A stretch of 64,000 nucleotides of DNA from Paratinospora sagittata (GCA_035771175.1 CM069607.1:8943501-9007500), one strand, 5' to 3'; positions 21,460 to 33,687 are shown, counted from the stretch's first letter. The notes: generated by a model not told the origin, from the sequence alone. A program made the numbers and translations.

Positions 21460-22400
21460 TGTAGAAAGAAGAGGAAAGAAACATGAAGGAAAGAGAATTC
21501 TTCATTATTACATTAAAAATGATTGTCCATGTTATTGACAAAAAAAAAAAACTTTCTGACTAATCTTAAGAAAAGTACTAACTGTCTAACAATTTTCCAA
21601 CAAACAACTAACTCTTTAACTGTAACAATAGATATGAAACTAACTGTAAAACTAATTTTAAGACTAACTGATTTCAGATGGTTAATCTAACATCCCTCTC
21701 ATACTCAAAGTACTAAAATAACTTTAAGTTTGCTTCTCTAATGACTGAAGTTCTCGAATTGGAAATTGTCTTCGTAAAAATGTCACCCAATTGATCAATG
21801 AATGACACACGACGACGAATCTCCACTTTCTTCTACAAGATGTTTTCCCTGACAAAATACAAATCAAGTTCTATGTGTTTAGCTCTAGCATGTAGAACTG
21901 TAATAGCTGCTGCATGCATTGTGCTGAAGTTGTCATGCCCGCACCAGGGGAGTTTTGAAATTGTGCATGCCAAGCTCACCAAGTAAAGATTGAAGCCAAC
22001 TTATTTCAGCCACCAAACTTGCTAAACTTTTATACTCTGCTTTTGCCATACCACATCTTTTTGAACTGCCAATTAAGACAGACCGAGAAAGAAGCAATTT
22101 TCCTGAGGTAGAGCGTCTGTCATCTGTATCAGATGCTTAATCTGCATCGCAAAAGCCAACTAGATCCAATGTAGAAGGAGAACATCTTGCATGTTTGATG
22201 CAGACCATGATCAACTATACCAGCTAGCTTGATATCTGAGTATTCTTTTCACCACCTTCGCCCATGAGCTTCTAAGGGTCTTTGCATAAATTGAGATACG
22301 CGATTTACACAACAGGATAATTCAGGTCTGGCAACTGTAATGCATTGCAAAACTCCTACAACACTTGTATATAACTGTGAATTAATCATGAACTAGATCA
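21460..22400 (-). mobile_element. 3' part of a minus-strand Ty1/copia element (RNase H remnant plus LTR)
   Basis: On the minus strand about 22400-21700 reads as a heavily decayed RNase H region: the usual TRPDIS-like, AEAEY-like and LLGELG-like stretches are recognisable but crossed by stops and frameshifts. A polypurine tract (21693-21702) and an LTR from TGTTAGATTAAC to CTTTCTACA (21692 down to 21460, 233 bp) follow. No 5' part or second LTR was found, so the element is truncated. It lies just downstream of the kinase gene, antisense to it. Confidence 0.75.
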
Positions 22401-24240
22401 CTACCATAGGCTGTCAACTTTTATTGATAAATGAATGCTATCTTTAGTCATTACATTCAACAAATCTATAAGTTTCTATAACAATGCTTTTAATACCATT
22501 TTTTTCCAATGCTTTTAAAGAAATATATTAAACTAGTGAACACACACAAACAACATGTGTTTGGAAAATTTTCTCCTTAACACATAAAATTGAAGAACAA
22601 ACATGAACCTTTAACCCATATGGAAGTGTAAAGATAAAGGGCGTTGCTATTGCCTCAATAAATCAATATGAAGAGGCCAAGTTGTCATTAATAAACTTGT
22701 AATAAAATAAATATGCATCTTTCATTTATCATAGATCTAATTGGCTGTTATCAATTTATTCTCTTGATTACAAGTAAGGTGGTATTCATGCCCTTAACTT
22801 TTGGAGAGTAGTCAAAATGTGGGAGAATGAGGAAATCTCACCCATCATCACTTTTGCAATGAATGATATAACCACAAAAAAAAAAGAAAAAGAAAAAATC
22901 ATTTCATTTTCTATTGAGTGACTATATTCAATTTTATGCAATTATTAACTTCAACTTCTTGGTTTGAATTGCTTTATCTTGTTAAAATTTTAAATGAAAC
23001 ACATCTAGAGTAAAAGAAAACAAATTTTTAACAAAAGGATATTACCCACCAGCGCGTGGCTCAGGTGATGGGTACCCCGCCTCCCATCTTTGGAGCTTAA
23101 AAAATAATATAGTTGTGAGTCTTATTTGATAGTTATTATATTTTGGTGGGCTTCCGGTTATTAATATGCGTATGAACTAATTGTAAAGATATTATTATTT
23201 TAAAAAAATTATATATATATTTTGAGTAATGCTTAAAAAACTTGAATAAAAAACACTCAAAACACAAATACAAAATTCAAATGACAAAAGAATATTAAGG
23301 GTGTAGAGGATGAGTTTTGAGCTTTTCTCATGCCCATTAAGCATTACCTTTTTTCTTAACATGTATCTATTAAATCAAATTAACATGGGTTTTAGAGATT
23401 TCATGCAAATGGCTTTTCAATGAACGTTTATCAATAATTTTTTTTGTTATTTTGTTTGAAGGGAATGTAGTATATATCAAACATGCGTGCTCGTTATGAT
23501 GCGCCCTTCATAAAGTGGGACACTTTTATATGTCCAAAAATTTGATTTTGTTGTACGTCCGCATCAACACGAGCTAGCTAGAGCAGTATAGGGTACACAA
23601 TTATTATTACATATATTCCATAAAGTGGTTCCATGGAGGGCCTTTGAGAGTATTGAAACAAGCTAGCAATATTCATCCAAAAAGCGAGCCAAAGTACAAA
23701 AAGATTTTAAAGATCCACTTTATGATCATGTGTTGTCTTTCGTTCACGAGCAATGGTTAGAGAGCTGTAAGGCTGTTAAGTTTGTAAGGAAAAGACTGAA
23801 AGACTAAACGAGAGCTTGAAAAAGCTCTCTAAAACACATAAAACAAAAGTTTGAATAAAGGAGGGAATCATCAACATCAACGCTCTTTTTTAACGGCTAC
23901 TGTTAAGTATATATATATATATAGCGTGTGCTAATTGAAACGCATCGTAAGACTCAATTGTCAACCCAATAATTGCAACTTGGCTGGCTGGCTGGTCTCT
24001 CAATTTCTCTCAATCTTTATCTCTATCTCTTTGCAGCAACAAATAAAAAGAGGGCTCTTCTCTTCTTACCAGTCTCTGTTTAGTAGTAGTACTAATAATA
24101 AAGACTGGTTCACCTGCCAGGCCGCCCTATATTACCAGCCTCTCCTGCAAACCTAAGACCCCCTTCTTACAACTTAGCCTGCATTCTCACAACTAAGCCT
24201 ACTAAGCCCTACCCCTGTACTTAATCTACTCAATAACTTG
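22401..24240. other. Intergenic region upstream of MIR167
   Basis: AT-rich. About 23045-23190 contains GCGTGGCTCAGGTGATGGG, resembling a tRNA-type A box and possibly a decayed SINE, without a clear B box. A short TA microsatellite lies at 23905-23923. CT-rich and GGCTGGCTGGCTGG stretches at 23980-24060 may belong to the MIR167 promoter. No gene is seen. Confidence 0.5.
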
Positions 24241-24248
24241 TATAAATA
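24241..24248 (+). promoter_or_regulatory. TATA box of the MIR167 transcript
   Basis: TATAAATA preceded by AACTTG. It lies 271 bases before the mature miRNA, with a pyrimidine-rich leader between, a normal arrangement for plant pol II MIR genes. The start of transcription would be near 24272. Confidence 0.7.
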
Positions 24249-24508
24249 ACAACCAAAGCTGGAATCTGAAGCCACCGTCCAAGTTTTTGTGTTTGTCACT
24301 CTTTTGTTGGGTTTTAGCTATTTCCTCCATTACTTTTCTCTTTTTCTCTTATATCTCCTGGTTTGTTTTTGTTTCAATTTTCTTGGGTCAGCTGTGTTTC
24401 AAGTTCTTTCTTGTGATGGCCCTCATTACCATCTTTTACTTTTGTGCTTGATCTAGAAGTTCTGGTGTTAAAAGGGCAGGAAGATTTAATACTTGGACAA
24501 AGTTCACA

Positions 24509-24612
24509 AGGGAATAGGTGAAGCTGCCAGCATGATCTAGCTTTGGTAGCACCTGTATTAAGGCCAACTTTTGCTAGGTCATGCTTGACAGCCTCACTTC
24601 TTCCCTATTTAT
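24509..24612 (+). ncRNA. MIR167: MIR167 precursor hairpin
   Basis: The 5' arm at 24519-24539 matches the 21-nt mature miR167 exactly as I know it (TGAAGCTGCC..GATCTA). The 3' arm at 24577-24599 (GGTCATGCTTGACAGCCTCA) pairs with it with a few G:U pairs and one bulge, as expected for miR167*. The loop is about 37 nt, and GGGAATAGG/CCCTATTT-like pairing extends the stem. In characterised plants miR167 guides cleavage of the auxin-response factors ARF6 and ARF8. The primary transcript probably starts near 24272 and may run to about 25.4 kb, with a possible intron ending TTTTCAG at 25028; its end is not determined. Confidence 0.95.
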
Positions 24613-27415
24613 GGACATCCTTCTTCAATCCATGCTTGCAGAGCCAATCAATATACAAATAAGGTTTATTGAAGAGAGCTAAATGTCCCTTTCTGTTGGA
24701 CATTCATGCAATGACCCTTTTATCTTGTTCCATTTTTTATTTATACCTGCTGTTTCCTAAGGATACTCTTACCATAACAATGGCTTTTCTTACATGTGGA
24801 TGTTGCTGGTTTTAGGGTGTCTTTTGGCGATCTAAATTTGTAACTTCAGATAAAGGGTAACAACCCTTGCTTGTTTGCTTGTTTGCTTGTTTAAAGGATG
24901 TAAGCAGTGCCTAATCTTCGAAGGGGCCCATAAGATCCAACTTTATTCTCAAGTATGTTTAGAGTGAGAGCGAATCACTTGATAAAATAACTGATGTGAT
25001 TATGTGCTTTTTCTGTCTTTGTTTTCAGGTGGGTGGTCAAACATATTCTCAATACAAGGAGGCGTTATATCTCGGTATATATAGATATGTGGTTCATTGT
25101 GAGTACTTTGGACTTGGACGCTTGCTTGAAATCTTTGTTTGTTGGTACTTTCAGATTATTTGGTGGAAAGTTACGTTGGCCAAAGAATTCTTGGAACGTG
25201 TGATGGACTGTCTTGTATTTATTTTGTATTATTGCCTGTAGCCAGCAGAGTTGGCTTCGGTTTTTCTGCAATCGTTGCGGTGGTCGATTTGTCATGTCAA
25301 TTATGTGGCCACTGTTTTTGCAGCCACGTTGCACTTCTTTATTTTGTTTCTCCTTTTTGCCCATAATCAATTTAATGGTTTTATATTCTTGTGGTGAAAT
25401 GCCCACCTCTTTAATTTCTCCCTATCTATTATTTTAGTTTGTCCTTTTTCTCACTACCCATTTCCCCCTAATGCTCAAGTTATTAACCTTGAAGACTTCG
25501 TAATAAGAAATTGATGCTAGTTATATTTTTTAAATTTATTATTACATGAGAACAATTTTAAATATATAAATGATATTATCAATAAGGTTAAGAACAATTT
25601 GAAGTTGAATCCTCTAATCTTACTTGTAGATCTTTTATAATTTTAAACCCCAGATAAGATAAGATAAAAAAAAAAATGATATGTACTTATATATACAAGC
25701 ACCCATATACTAATATATGTGTTTGTAAATTTAAGAATACTTTAATATTTAAATTAAAGTTTTATAATTATTAATACTTTGTAAAGACTGAACCATCTGA
25801 GCCATTGTAGTAAACCGTATATTTATGGTAACCCAAATTTAATTAAAAAAATTAGAAAAAAAATAATGTTTGCACTAGTAGAAATTTAATATAAGAAAAA
25901 AATATAATTTGTAATTTCCGTGATCAACTATAGTAAAATTTCCTTTCGAAGAGAAAAAAACTAATAGTTTTTTAACATTAAATTGCTATGTATATGTCAA
26001 TAGCAGTTAGTTATTGAATAGATTTTCCTTGTTTTATCATTTAAAATATTGGTACAAGAAAATTATGGCCAAGATTTGGCAAAGAGTAACTAGATGTTGT
26101 AGGTTGACCTTTCTATATATTTAATCTTATGTTGATTACATACTTGGAGATAAAGATTGATGCTGGCGAAATCTTAATAAGAGTATATTGATGTAATGAT
26201 GTGAGGAATGTTAAAACGATATATGATATATAGTTTTGGATGGTAAAAATATTTTTCTATTAAAACGGTCTTCTTTGACAACTTTTAAGCCCATCATAGG
26301 GTTTAAATGGATGATTTGTTCTGGAGGAGGCCTTGTGTAATTAATGAGGAGAAAATTCATATTTATATCTCATAAGGTCCACAGACAGCTAACTTTCTTC
26401 TCCCGAGATTGAAAACTAAGGTGTTATTCATTATTATGAGTAAGTTGGAACGTGTGTTATGTTCTTGTTAAACCATACAATTGTTGTTTGGTGTTGGATT
26501 TCTACTAGAATGGATACTGTCCTCACTTACGTACTTTAGGCTCACTATCAGGCTAATGTGGGAGATTTTACTCGAAAAGGTCTAAGTACTAAAAGGGAAG
26601 AGACCATACTTATATCTTGATAAATGAACTTTTTTTTTTTTTTTTTTTTTTCATGTGAGACTATTCTTTTGATACAAAGATATCTAATATAAACTTGTAA
26701 GAAACCAAACTTACTTATGTGCTAACAAAAGGTTATTTTCAAAGGAGAATTAAAACTGATAGTTTGGGATTTACCTACATGAGTGTTTGAAAGGACAATA
26801 TCTTTCCGACATGTGAGTTGGGCTAAAATCAGTTTTGATTAAACTCTTTTCACCCGCAGTGCGGGTGGTATTGCACCCCTGCCCACCCACGAGGACAGAG
26901 TTCGACTCTCTTGGATGTCGTTCAAAGAGAGAGTAATATTATTTGTGGGCTACGACCTTATTGTTCGGAGATTTGTCTTGTTTTCGGCTAGTGACATTGT
27001 TCAAACTTAGTTTCCAGTTGTTGCTCCTCACAAGGCTAGTTGTACTTACCAAAAAGGTATCCCAAAAACACTAACCATGCTTCTTAGTTTCTGTATCTGA
27101 TCCCAATTTTTAACATTCTCCGCGTAAGTTGGCAGCAAAGCAAGAAGCGTAGCAAGTCAACAACCACGCCCAAAACACAAAATAATCACTGCAAGTTAAA
27201 GATAACCCAACATCAACGTAATGATTCAGCATAAAAGCATGACAACTTTAATCCCAAATCAACTAATTAATTAGAAATTAAGATCGATCACAGACCTTAT
27301 ATCTTATTATGTATGCTTTTTCTAGGAAAATTAAAGCCAGTAATGAACATGAAGTATACATGATGATTTGAAGATCGGAAGGTAAAGCTGATTTCATGAT
27401 CTTGTGCTCCCATAT
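24613..27415. other. Region between the two MIR167 hairpins
   Basis: 24613-25440 probably belongs to the MIR167 primary transcript, and its small open frames look accidental. 25441-26850 is AT-rich with a long T-run at about 26631-26652. A SINE-like stretch lies at about 26850-27055. I see no protein-coding gene. Confidence 0.5.
26850..27055 (+). mobile_element. Possible tRNA-derived SINE remnant
   Basis: Contains GTGCGGGTGGTATTGC followed by the B-box-like GAGTTCGACTC and, near its end, TTGTACTTACCAAAAA, a tail style seen in plant SINEs. No TSD was found, so ends are approximate. Confidence 0.4.
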
Positions 27416-27496
27416 TAGCAGGTAAAGCTGCAGCATGATCTGATCTTCCCCGTTCCATGCAGGATAGTTGAGATCACGCTGGCAGCTTAACTGCTA
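27416..27496 (-). ncRNA. MIR167: Second MIR167-like hairpin (miR167c-type mature on the minus strand)
   Basis: The outer stem TAGCAG/CTGCTA and long inner pairing form a hairpin. On the minus strand the 5' arm (27490-27470) reads TTAAGCTGCCAGCGTGATCT, matching the miR167c variant (starting TAAGCTGCC) except for A-to-G in GCATGATC and the last two bases. The opposite arm (27443-27423) reads AGATCATGCTGCAGCTTTAC, an excellent star strand. On the plus strand the would-be miRNA has a deleted C, so the minus strand is preferred. A TATA-like TATTTATA lies upstream on the minus strand at 27645-27654. An extra star-like copy lies at 27381-27404. Confidence 0.75.
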
Positions 27497-27644
27497 CTGA
27501 AGCACAGTACATGTACATATAGGGAGAAGACAATATATATGAAACCCTCAAATCAATCAGAACATTGAGCAATAATTTTCTATCACAACTACTAATGCTA
27601 ATCTTCTTCTACTCTTTGATAGCAATAGAGGAGGAGATAGTGGG

Positions 27645-27654
27645 CTATAAATAG
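27645..27654 (-). promoter_or_regulatory. TATA-like element upstream of the minus-strand MIR167-like hairpin
   Basis: CTATAAATAG is nearly its own reverse complement. On the minus strand it reads CTATTTATAG, about 150 bases before the hairpin. On the plus strand it is a better TATA box, but nothing recognisable lies downstream there, so the orientation is uncertain. Confidence 0.35.
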
Positions 27655-27659
27655 AGAAG

Positions 27660-28295
27660 AACAAGGGGTACTATTAATCAGTTAATAATTTCCTCATTAA
27701 TGTAACCAAATTATTATTGGACACTAGCTAGTGATTAGTGACTATTCTAAAAAGCTGAAAATGATCATTCTGTGAATAAAGAAATAATTAAACCATGGTC
27801 CGCTAGTGAAATTATGGAATACCATCATGCCCAAACCACCACCTTGGAGACATGTTCCAAGCTAAGGTTAATTAATTTCTTAATTAATAACCTAATTATA
27901 TTAGGTGGGACTCCTTAATTAATTCCCCCACCCCCACTTCTTTGATTTTTTTAATTAATAAGCATGATCATGCATGCACTTAGACAAAAAAGAGAGATTA
28001 AGTGGTGATGAAGTATGAATATTATTGGGGGTCCATTTTGCAATAGCATGACTTAATCTTGTTCCATAATCTTCACACATAAACAAGAAACAAAAAGCAT
28101 CTTAATTAATCACAGAAAACCATATCTTTCCGCCTACATGATCTTTAATTTCTTATTGGTTTACTCAGTTGATTATGAGCATCTTTTTGTTCAATCATCA
28201 ATATTCATGCATGAGATTTTTCTTTTGATGATCTCCTTCCTTTTGTTTGAATTCTCTTTATTAACTTGCACTTAATGACCATCTATTGGTGCTGC

Positions 28296-28341
<46 letters not shown>

Positions 28342-29567
28342 ACTGAAGAATAGTGATTAAAAAGGAATACCCGTGATTTGGCTGACATTTGGAAGATTTG
28401 TCTATAAAGATATCTGATTGAGGGAATTAGGAAAAACACGTATATGTTTGCAATGACATTCATGAAGTATGGCTAAGTATATAGATGGAATCAGGAATAT
28501 ATTAGGGTCACCACATAGCCTAGATTCCATGAAGTAGAAGAATTGTATATTACAAAAAAGTTCCTTTGAAATTTTCATAAATGGGGATATTCTTAAAACC
28601 ACAATTACCTTTGCTTGCCTTAGCATTAATGTGATTTTATTTGGTGCTCTGAAAAGCTAAAGGAATAATATTTCTCGTAACCAACATCTCTTTTTCCCCT
28701 TTTTCTAATAATTTTTCTAATCCTATTTACAAAGCCGAATGGAATATGATCCTTCACAATCTAGAGAAATATTTTCTTAATTAATTGTAAGACGTTATAT
28801 AGCGTTATCGAATAGTACTGTAACGTAATGGCCATTATGGGAGAATGATTTGAATTCATAGAACCTGAGTAATCACATTCTTTGATTATATATATTTCAA
28901 AATTCCATGTGTACTCTCCTTCACCAATAAGTTCAGCTGATTGGATATATGCTGGCCTCAAATAATTCCATGATGGATTAATATATGTAGGTTATAAAAT
29001 TGTAGCATTAAGCAGTATAATTGTGCATGCATGTTTATTACTAATATGCTTTATTTGGATATGAACACGAAATTAAATCACTGTTAATTTAATTAGTATT
29101 GCTTCTTAATTTGCTTGAATTTGGATAAGGTATTTTGATATATTAATATTATCATCACTAATATGCTTTATTTTATGATAATTTCAAATGGGTCCATTAC
29201 CAAAGAGAAATTAAAAAAGACAGTCATCTTGTGATGAATAATTTACATAAATCATCCATATAATCTGCTGCCGACTTTCTTACCTAGAAAGAAGTACAAA
29301 ACAAGTTTGCTAGATATATATCACTACATAATTGGGTATCCACAAAAAAATTATAGGGCTATGATTTTAATTGTTGAAAACACAGAGAGAGCACAACTAA
29401 CTCCAAACAAGAAAAAAAATCAAAAGGAGGAGGACTTGATACTTGTAAGAACTTGTGCACTTTATTTCGTTTCAAATGATAGATACATAGGTATTTATAG
29501 GACTATATACAGATAATAATTCCTCGGTTTATCAATAAATGCAAATAGTATAGACATGAATTAATAT
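27660..29567. other. Intergenic, AT-rich, with an (AT)n microsatellite
   Basis: A nearly uninterrupted AT dinucleotide run lies at about 28296-28339. The rest is AT-rich with short accidental open frames. No gene or clear transposon ends were found. Confidence 0.6.
28296..28339. repeat. (AT)n microsatellite
   Basis: Over 40 bases of alternating AT in the middle of non-coding sequence; likely polymorphic between individuals. Confidence 0.95.
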
Positions 29568-29576
29568 GTTTTGAAC

Positions 29577-29732
29577 TAATCTAACAAGTAGTTGGCTCAG
29601 TAGAAGCGGGTTGAGATTCTTAAATGTACCATCGTTAGGAAAAGTCTACCATTCCGCTTCTGCCTTGAACGGAACTAGTCTCATACTCGAAGGGCCGGGG
29701 ATACTACTTAGTAAACCAAAAAAAAAAAAAAA
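29577..29732 (+). mobile_element. SINE-like insertion with poly(A) tail
   Basis: Contains GTTGGCTCAGTAGAAGCGGG (A-box-like) near its start and ends in 14 or more A residues. It is flanked by GTTTTGAAC (29568-29576) and GTTTTGACC (29733-29741), an imperfect 9-bp TSD. A convincing B box is missing. Confidence 0.4.
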
Positions 29733-29995
29733 GTTTTGACCCTATACATGAACTACTTAGTTTTAGACTCACATACTCTTAGGCACATATACATGAACTC
29801 ATTAACTCTAGGCACATACATGGACTTATTAAGTAACGAACTTATTAAATAAGGCCACTCTCGTGTAGATTCATCACCATTTTCTTGATGAATCTTGTTT
29901 AATGTCTAATCGATGAATAACTCTTTCACTAACAGAGGTGATAGGCGATGCGAGAGCCATATGCGCTCGAAAAGCTAATGATGGGGCTTCCATTA

Positions 29996-30450
29996 GGCAA
30001 TGTTTGGTATGAGATCTCAAAATAATTTTGAGAAATTAAAATATAATTCTATTTTTTATTGATTTATAATTTTTAAGAATGCTTTTAATATTGTTTTTAA
30101 AACTTGTTTTAAAATCTTTTGAAATGGTAAAAAGTTGTTTGGTTTAGGTTAAAAGGACAACAAGGGAGACCCTTTAGTCTTGTCATTTGTACTTGGTATA
30201 AAGAAATTAGCTTGAAAGGTTGATTAAAATATATTAAAGAAAGAACAACTTTTTTTTGTAGAAAACAAATTGAACAAAAAAACTTGAAAAACAATGTTTA
30301 TATATTTTCTACAAACAAACCATTTTATGAATCTTATCACAAAAACTGTTTTTAAATCATTTCAAACCAAACTCGTTTTTAACACCTTTTTTTATTTTTG
30401 ATTTTTAAATACTAAAAATTAAATTTACATCTTATACCAAACATAATCTC
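29996..30450. mobile_element. MITE-like element with TGTTTGGTAT ends
   Basis: The left end GGCAATGTTTGGTATGAGAT is mirrored at the right by ATCTTATACCAAACATAATC. The interior is AT-rich. TTA precedes the left end, as in PIF/Harbinger elements, but the right boundary is not exact. Confidence 0.4.
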
Positions 30451-32640
30451 ATTTTATTAGGGAGTGAAACTTGTATCTATGTATGCAAAGTCTCTTTATC
30501 ATGGGCACGTGTAAAAGGATTTAGGATTTTGGGTATACAAATTAAAATCCATCCCGTCCATCAAATGTGGCGTTTCCATCGTGCTTTGTTATGGGTCCCC
30601 ATATCATTGAGATTAACCAATGATGGGACGGCGCGCCATTGTTTCCTTTTGAGTGGTGGACTGTTTCAATGTTCCGGGACAAAAGTCTCTATCAACTTCA
30701 AGAACTGTCTTTCTGTTCTGTTTACATTGGTCCATTAAAGAACAAAATAATAATACTGAAAAAAGAAGCTAGGGGTTTCCTGCAACTGAGATGCAAAGAG
30801 CCCAAGATAAACTTGCATCCAATGAAAATTAGACAGATCAGGAGGGCCTGATGGAAGAACACCTAACCAATCCACCTTTCACTGGTCTATTTTAGCTTGT
30901 GGCCGGATTGCCCATCAATTCATGTACTACCTCCCCTGGAATCTGTACTTTTTTCATGTTAAAAAATAAAAATGCCAAATAAATGTTGGAATCCAAGCTA
31001 TAACCCACAGATTTATGAATACCATTAGTCATGATACATATTATAACCAATTGCATCGTGAATCTAATCGCCTTGCTAATCATTATTATTAGTTCCCTGA
31101 ACTTTATATATAAATATAGTGTGCTACGCGTCATGGATCAGGAATGGCAATAATGGGGTGCGCTGTGTTTTCACATCAATGCATTTGGACCAGTGGGCCG
31201 AGAAAGATAGAGACTTCCACTTCATAGTCCATCTCTCTCCATCGACTTCTCTCACTTTGATCTTTTTTTTGTTTTACATGAAGTGCATTGTCGAGGCCAG
31301 CTTATGAACTCCACGAAAACTAATTCACCTTAAATGGGTACCACTAATAGCATATGATAGTATTTCACAAAGACTGCTCTACTCTAATCGTGCATTAAAG
31401 AAAAAAGTCTACCCTGAGACCTTGTTGAAAAAATTTCATATTCCTTTCACAGCGCAAATAGATTGGTGAAAAAATTTCATATTCCTTTCACAGCGCAAAT
31501 AGATTGGTGGCCACTTCATTATCCATTTCGTAACTTCTAATTATACAATACCACACCATTTGAGATATTTATGAATATATATCGTCAATTTTCTTTAAAA
31601 GAATATCAATGGATTATTAACTACAAGAGATTAAAATGGTGTAACATCCCTTTTTTTTATAAAAATGATTTCAAATATATTAATTTGGTAGTTTTGAGCA
31701 GGTTATATATATATATACACACACATATTTCTTTTCAACATTAATTTATATAATTAATTCAAATAAGCCTATTCATACCATCACTTGGTTTGGTGGGTGG
31801 CCGGAAGACGAGTTTCTTCTTGATCACATCTCAAGTTCAAATTTTGAGGTAGACTTTTGTCTTCATTGCGCGGATGAGGAGACACGATATTTGCCGAGGT
31901 TGCAAAGGTAGAATACATGTATGTAAAAATAGTTAAAATACAAATTACTATTTTATCCTAATTATAATGACTTACCTTAATTATAAAGAAAATAATGTTT
32001 TTATTAAAATTTAAGATAAACTTTTGAAGAACATCTTAGGATAGAAAAAGGCTTCGTCGTCAACTATCTAAGTATTCTCACTATAATGGTACTAGAATAT
32101 GTGCACATGTGTTGCATGCGTAAGAAATAAAAAGTGTCAAATTGTGTTTTTTTTTCATTTAAAATAAAATAAAGGTAATAAAGTAAAATCATATAACTAA
32201 AAAGGATAAAATTGAAAAATGTCTATTTATTCTTTAAAACATGGGGAAAACCTTAAGTAGAAAAGTAGCAACCAAGGCGTTATTTTCTTAAATTACAAAA
32301 TTAATTAATGTGTTGAGAAAACGTGTTGTATATGCTAGGATTTAGTTGTGTTGTAATTTCCTATTAAAAGAAAATGAATTAATGAAAAAGAGATCAGAAA
32401 ATTATTCCCAAGGCCATGTTTTAATTTACAAGGTTTTGATTTTCTCAAATGAACCATATATTTGGAGGTCTAGCTTAGTTCTCTCAATTGAATCAATTAT
32501 TTTTCTCTTTTTTATTTTATTTTATGTTTTTTCAGATTCATAAAATGGGTTCGTATCATTTAGTATCAAGGCCAAGCAAAGTCACCTCACCGCCTTGAGT
32601 TTGGGAGCCAAATCATCAACAACTTAAACACTAGAGTGAG
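30451..32640. other. Intergenic, with a 41-bp tandem repeat and a SINE-like stretch
   Basis: A 41-bp unit (TGAAAAAATTTCATATTCC...) is present twice and essentially exactly at 31426-31507. About 31775-31925 contains a tRNA-like pair (GGTTTGGTGGGTGG; CTCAAGTTCAAATTTTGAGG) that may be a SINE. No gene is seen. Confidence 0.5.
31426..31507. repeat. 41-bp perfect tandem repeat (2 copies)
   Basis: 31426-31466 and 31467-31507 are identical apart from possible end slippage. Recent local duplication in non-coding DNA. Confidence 0.9.
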
Positions 32641-32820
32641 ATGCATTTATATTACACAATGATGTAATATAGGTAAGTTGAATACTAATAGTAAAGTGAA
32701 GCCATCGGGAAAGAAAAAGCTGCTGCCAAGACAATATCACAAGTGTATGACGTCGGTGTCGTTTTAGATTTTCAAGGGGAACGTTTTGTTATGAATCATC
32801 TTCACCTTAACAACAAGAGT

Positions 32821-33687
32821 TGTGGGACTATATACCGAGCGCAAGACACGTCAGCCATGTTAATCTGGTCTAGTAAGATGTAGCACATATCGGGTAGATA
32901 TACCGACTTGTATTTGTTCTAGACAGGCGAGATAGATCTGCCTAACCGGGCATACAACTTGAGCCCATGGTCTGTCCTACCGACCAGGTGAATGTCACAG
33001 TCACAATAAATGGAAGGTTGGCAACAAAAGATCTGCAAAGCCAGATCGATATCTCATATCGATGATTACCGACCACTGTATACCGACCTTATGACAGACC
33101 AAATCTCCATTATCAAGCTACTTGAACGAGAGACTACAGATCGGCATATCGACCTGTAAGGGTTTCCTACTCCGGAACTGATGACGACGGAATGCCCGAT
33201 CAGATAGGGATAGGGCGCGATCCATTGCGACAAGTTCAGTATTTACTCTTAATCTGACTCTGATAAAGCCAGATACTCTACCAGTTCAACTAGAAGGCTG
33301 ATAAGTCATCCTAATCCTATGAAGATCTGACCAAATCCTACCAGGAATTTCTCCCAGCACAAGTTGGATTCCTGGTTCTACAACAACACGACGGGCCAAA
33401 AACCTCAAGCCCTCTCTATAAAAAGACCTTAACCCCTAAGAGAAAGGTAAGAAACTCTAAGTCATTCTCGACTGAGTTCAGTATTACGCAGTTCTGAACT
33501 AACTTAGGCATTGGAAGGTCTTTGGTCGACACCACACCGGTGTTCCTTACGATAACCTGTATTCCCCTGTTTTCCCTCTTTTAGATAACCAACCTCCAAC
33601 GATTCTTCCAGCACTCTAACGAGTTCCAAATCTGTATCTTCCATCCACCTCATCGTCTACTGGTGTTGGTCAAATCTTGCACCAACA
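32821..33687 (+). mobile_element. Solo LTR, probably Ty3/gypsy, 867 bp
   Basis: Starts TGTGGGACTATATACC and ends CACCAACA. Perfect 5-bp TSDs AGAGT flank it (32816-32820 and 33688-33692). Inside are a TATA-like TCTATAAAAAGACC (about 33413) and an R-region-like GGCATTGGAAGGTCTTTGG, features common in plant gypsy LTRs. GC content is clearly higher than in the surroundings. No internal retrotransposon sequence adjoins it, so it is a solo LTR nested in the copia fragment. Confidence 0.85.

Noticed and set aside
23045..23190. tRNA-like or SINE sequence (GTGGCTCAGGTGATGGG)
   Set aside because: A-box-like only; no B box, tail or TSD found.
23935..24156. 73-codon plus-strand open frame upstream of MIR167
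   Set aside because: Low-complexity, Ser/Gln/Leu-rich translation of CT-rich promoter sequence.
24996..25406. Overlapping small open frames on both strands downstream of MIR167
   Set aside because: No conserved wording; they lie in the probable non-coding tail of the primary miRNA transcript.
27645..27654. Plus-strand TATA box for an unknown gene to the right
   Set aside because: TATAAATAG is good, but 27.68-28.3 kb contains neither coding sequence nor a hairpin; kept only as a possible minus-strand site.
29372..29586. Possible solo LTR (TGTTGAAAAC ... CTAATCTAACA) resembling the LTR at 35310-35685
   Set aside because: No matching 5-bp flanks (TTAAT against AGTAG), and its right end overlaps a better supported SINE-like insertion at 29577.
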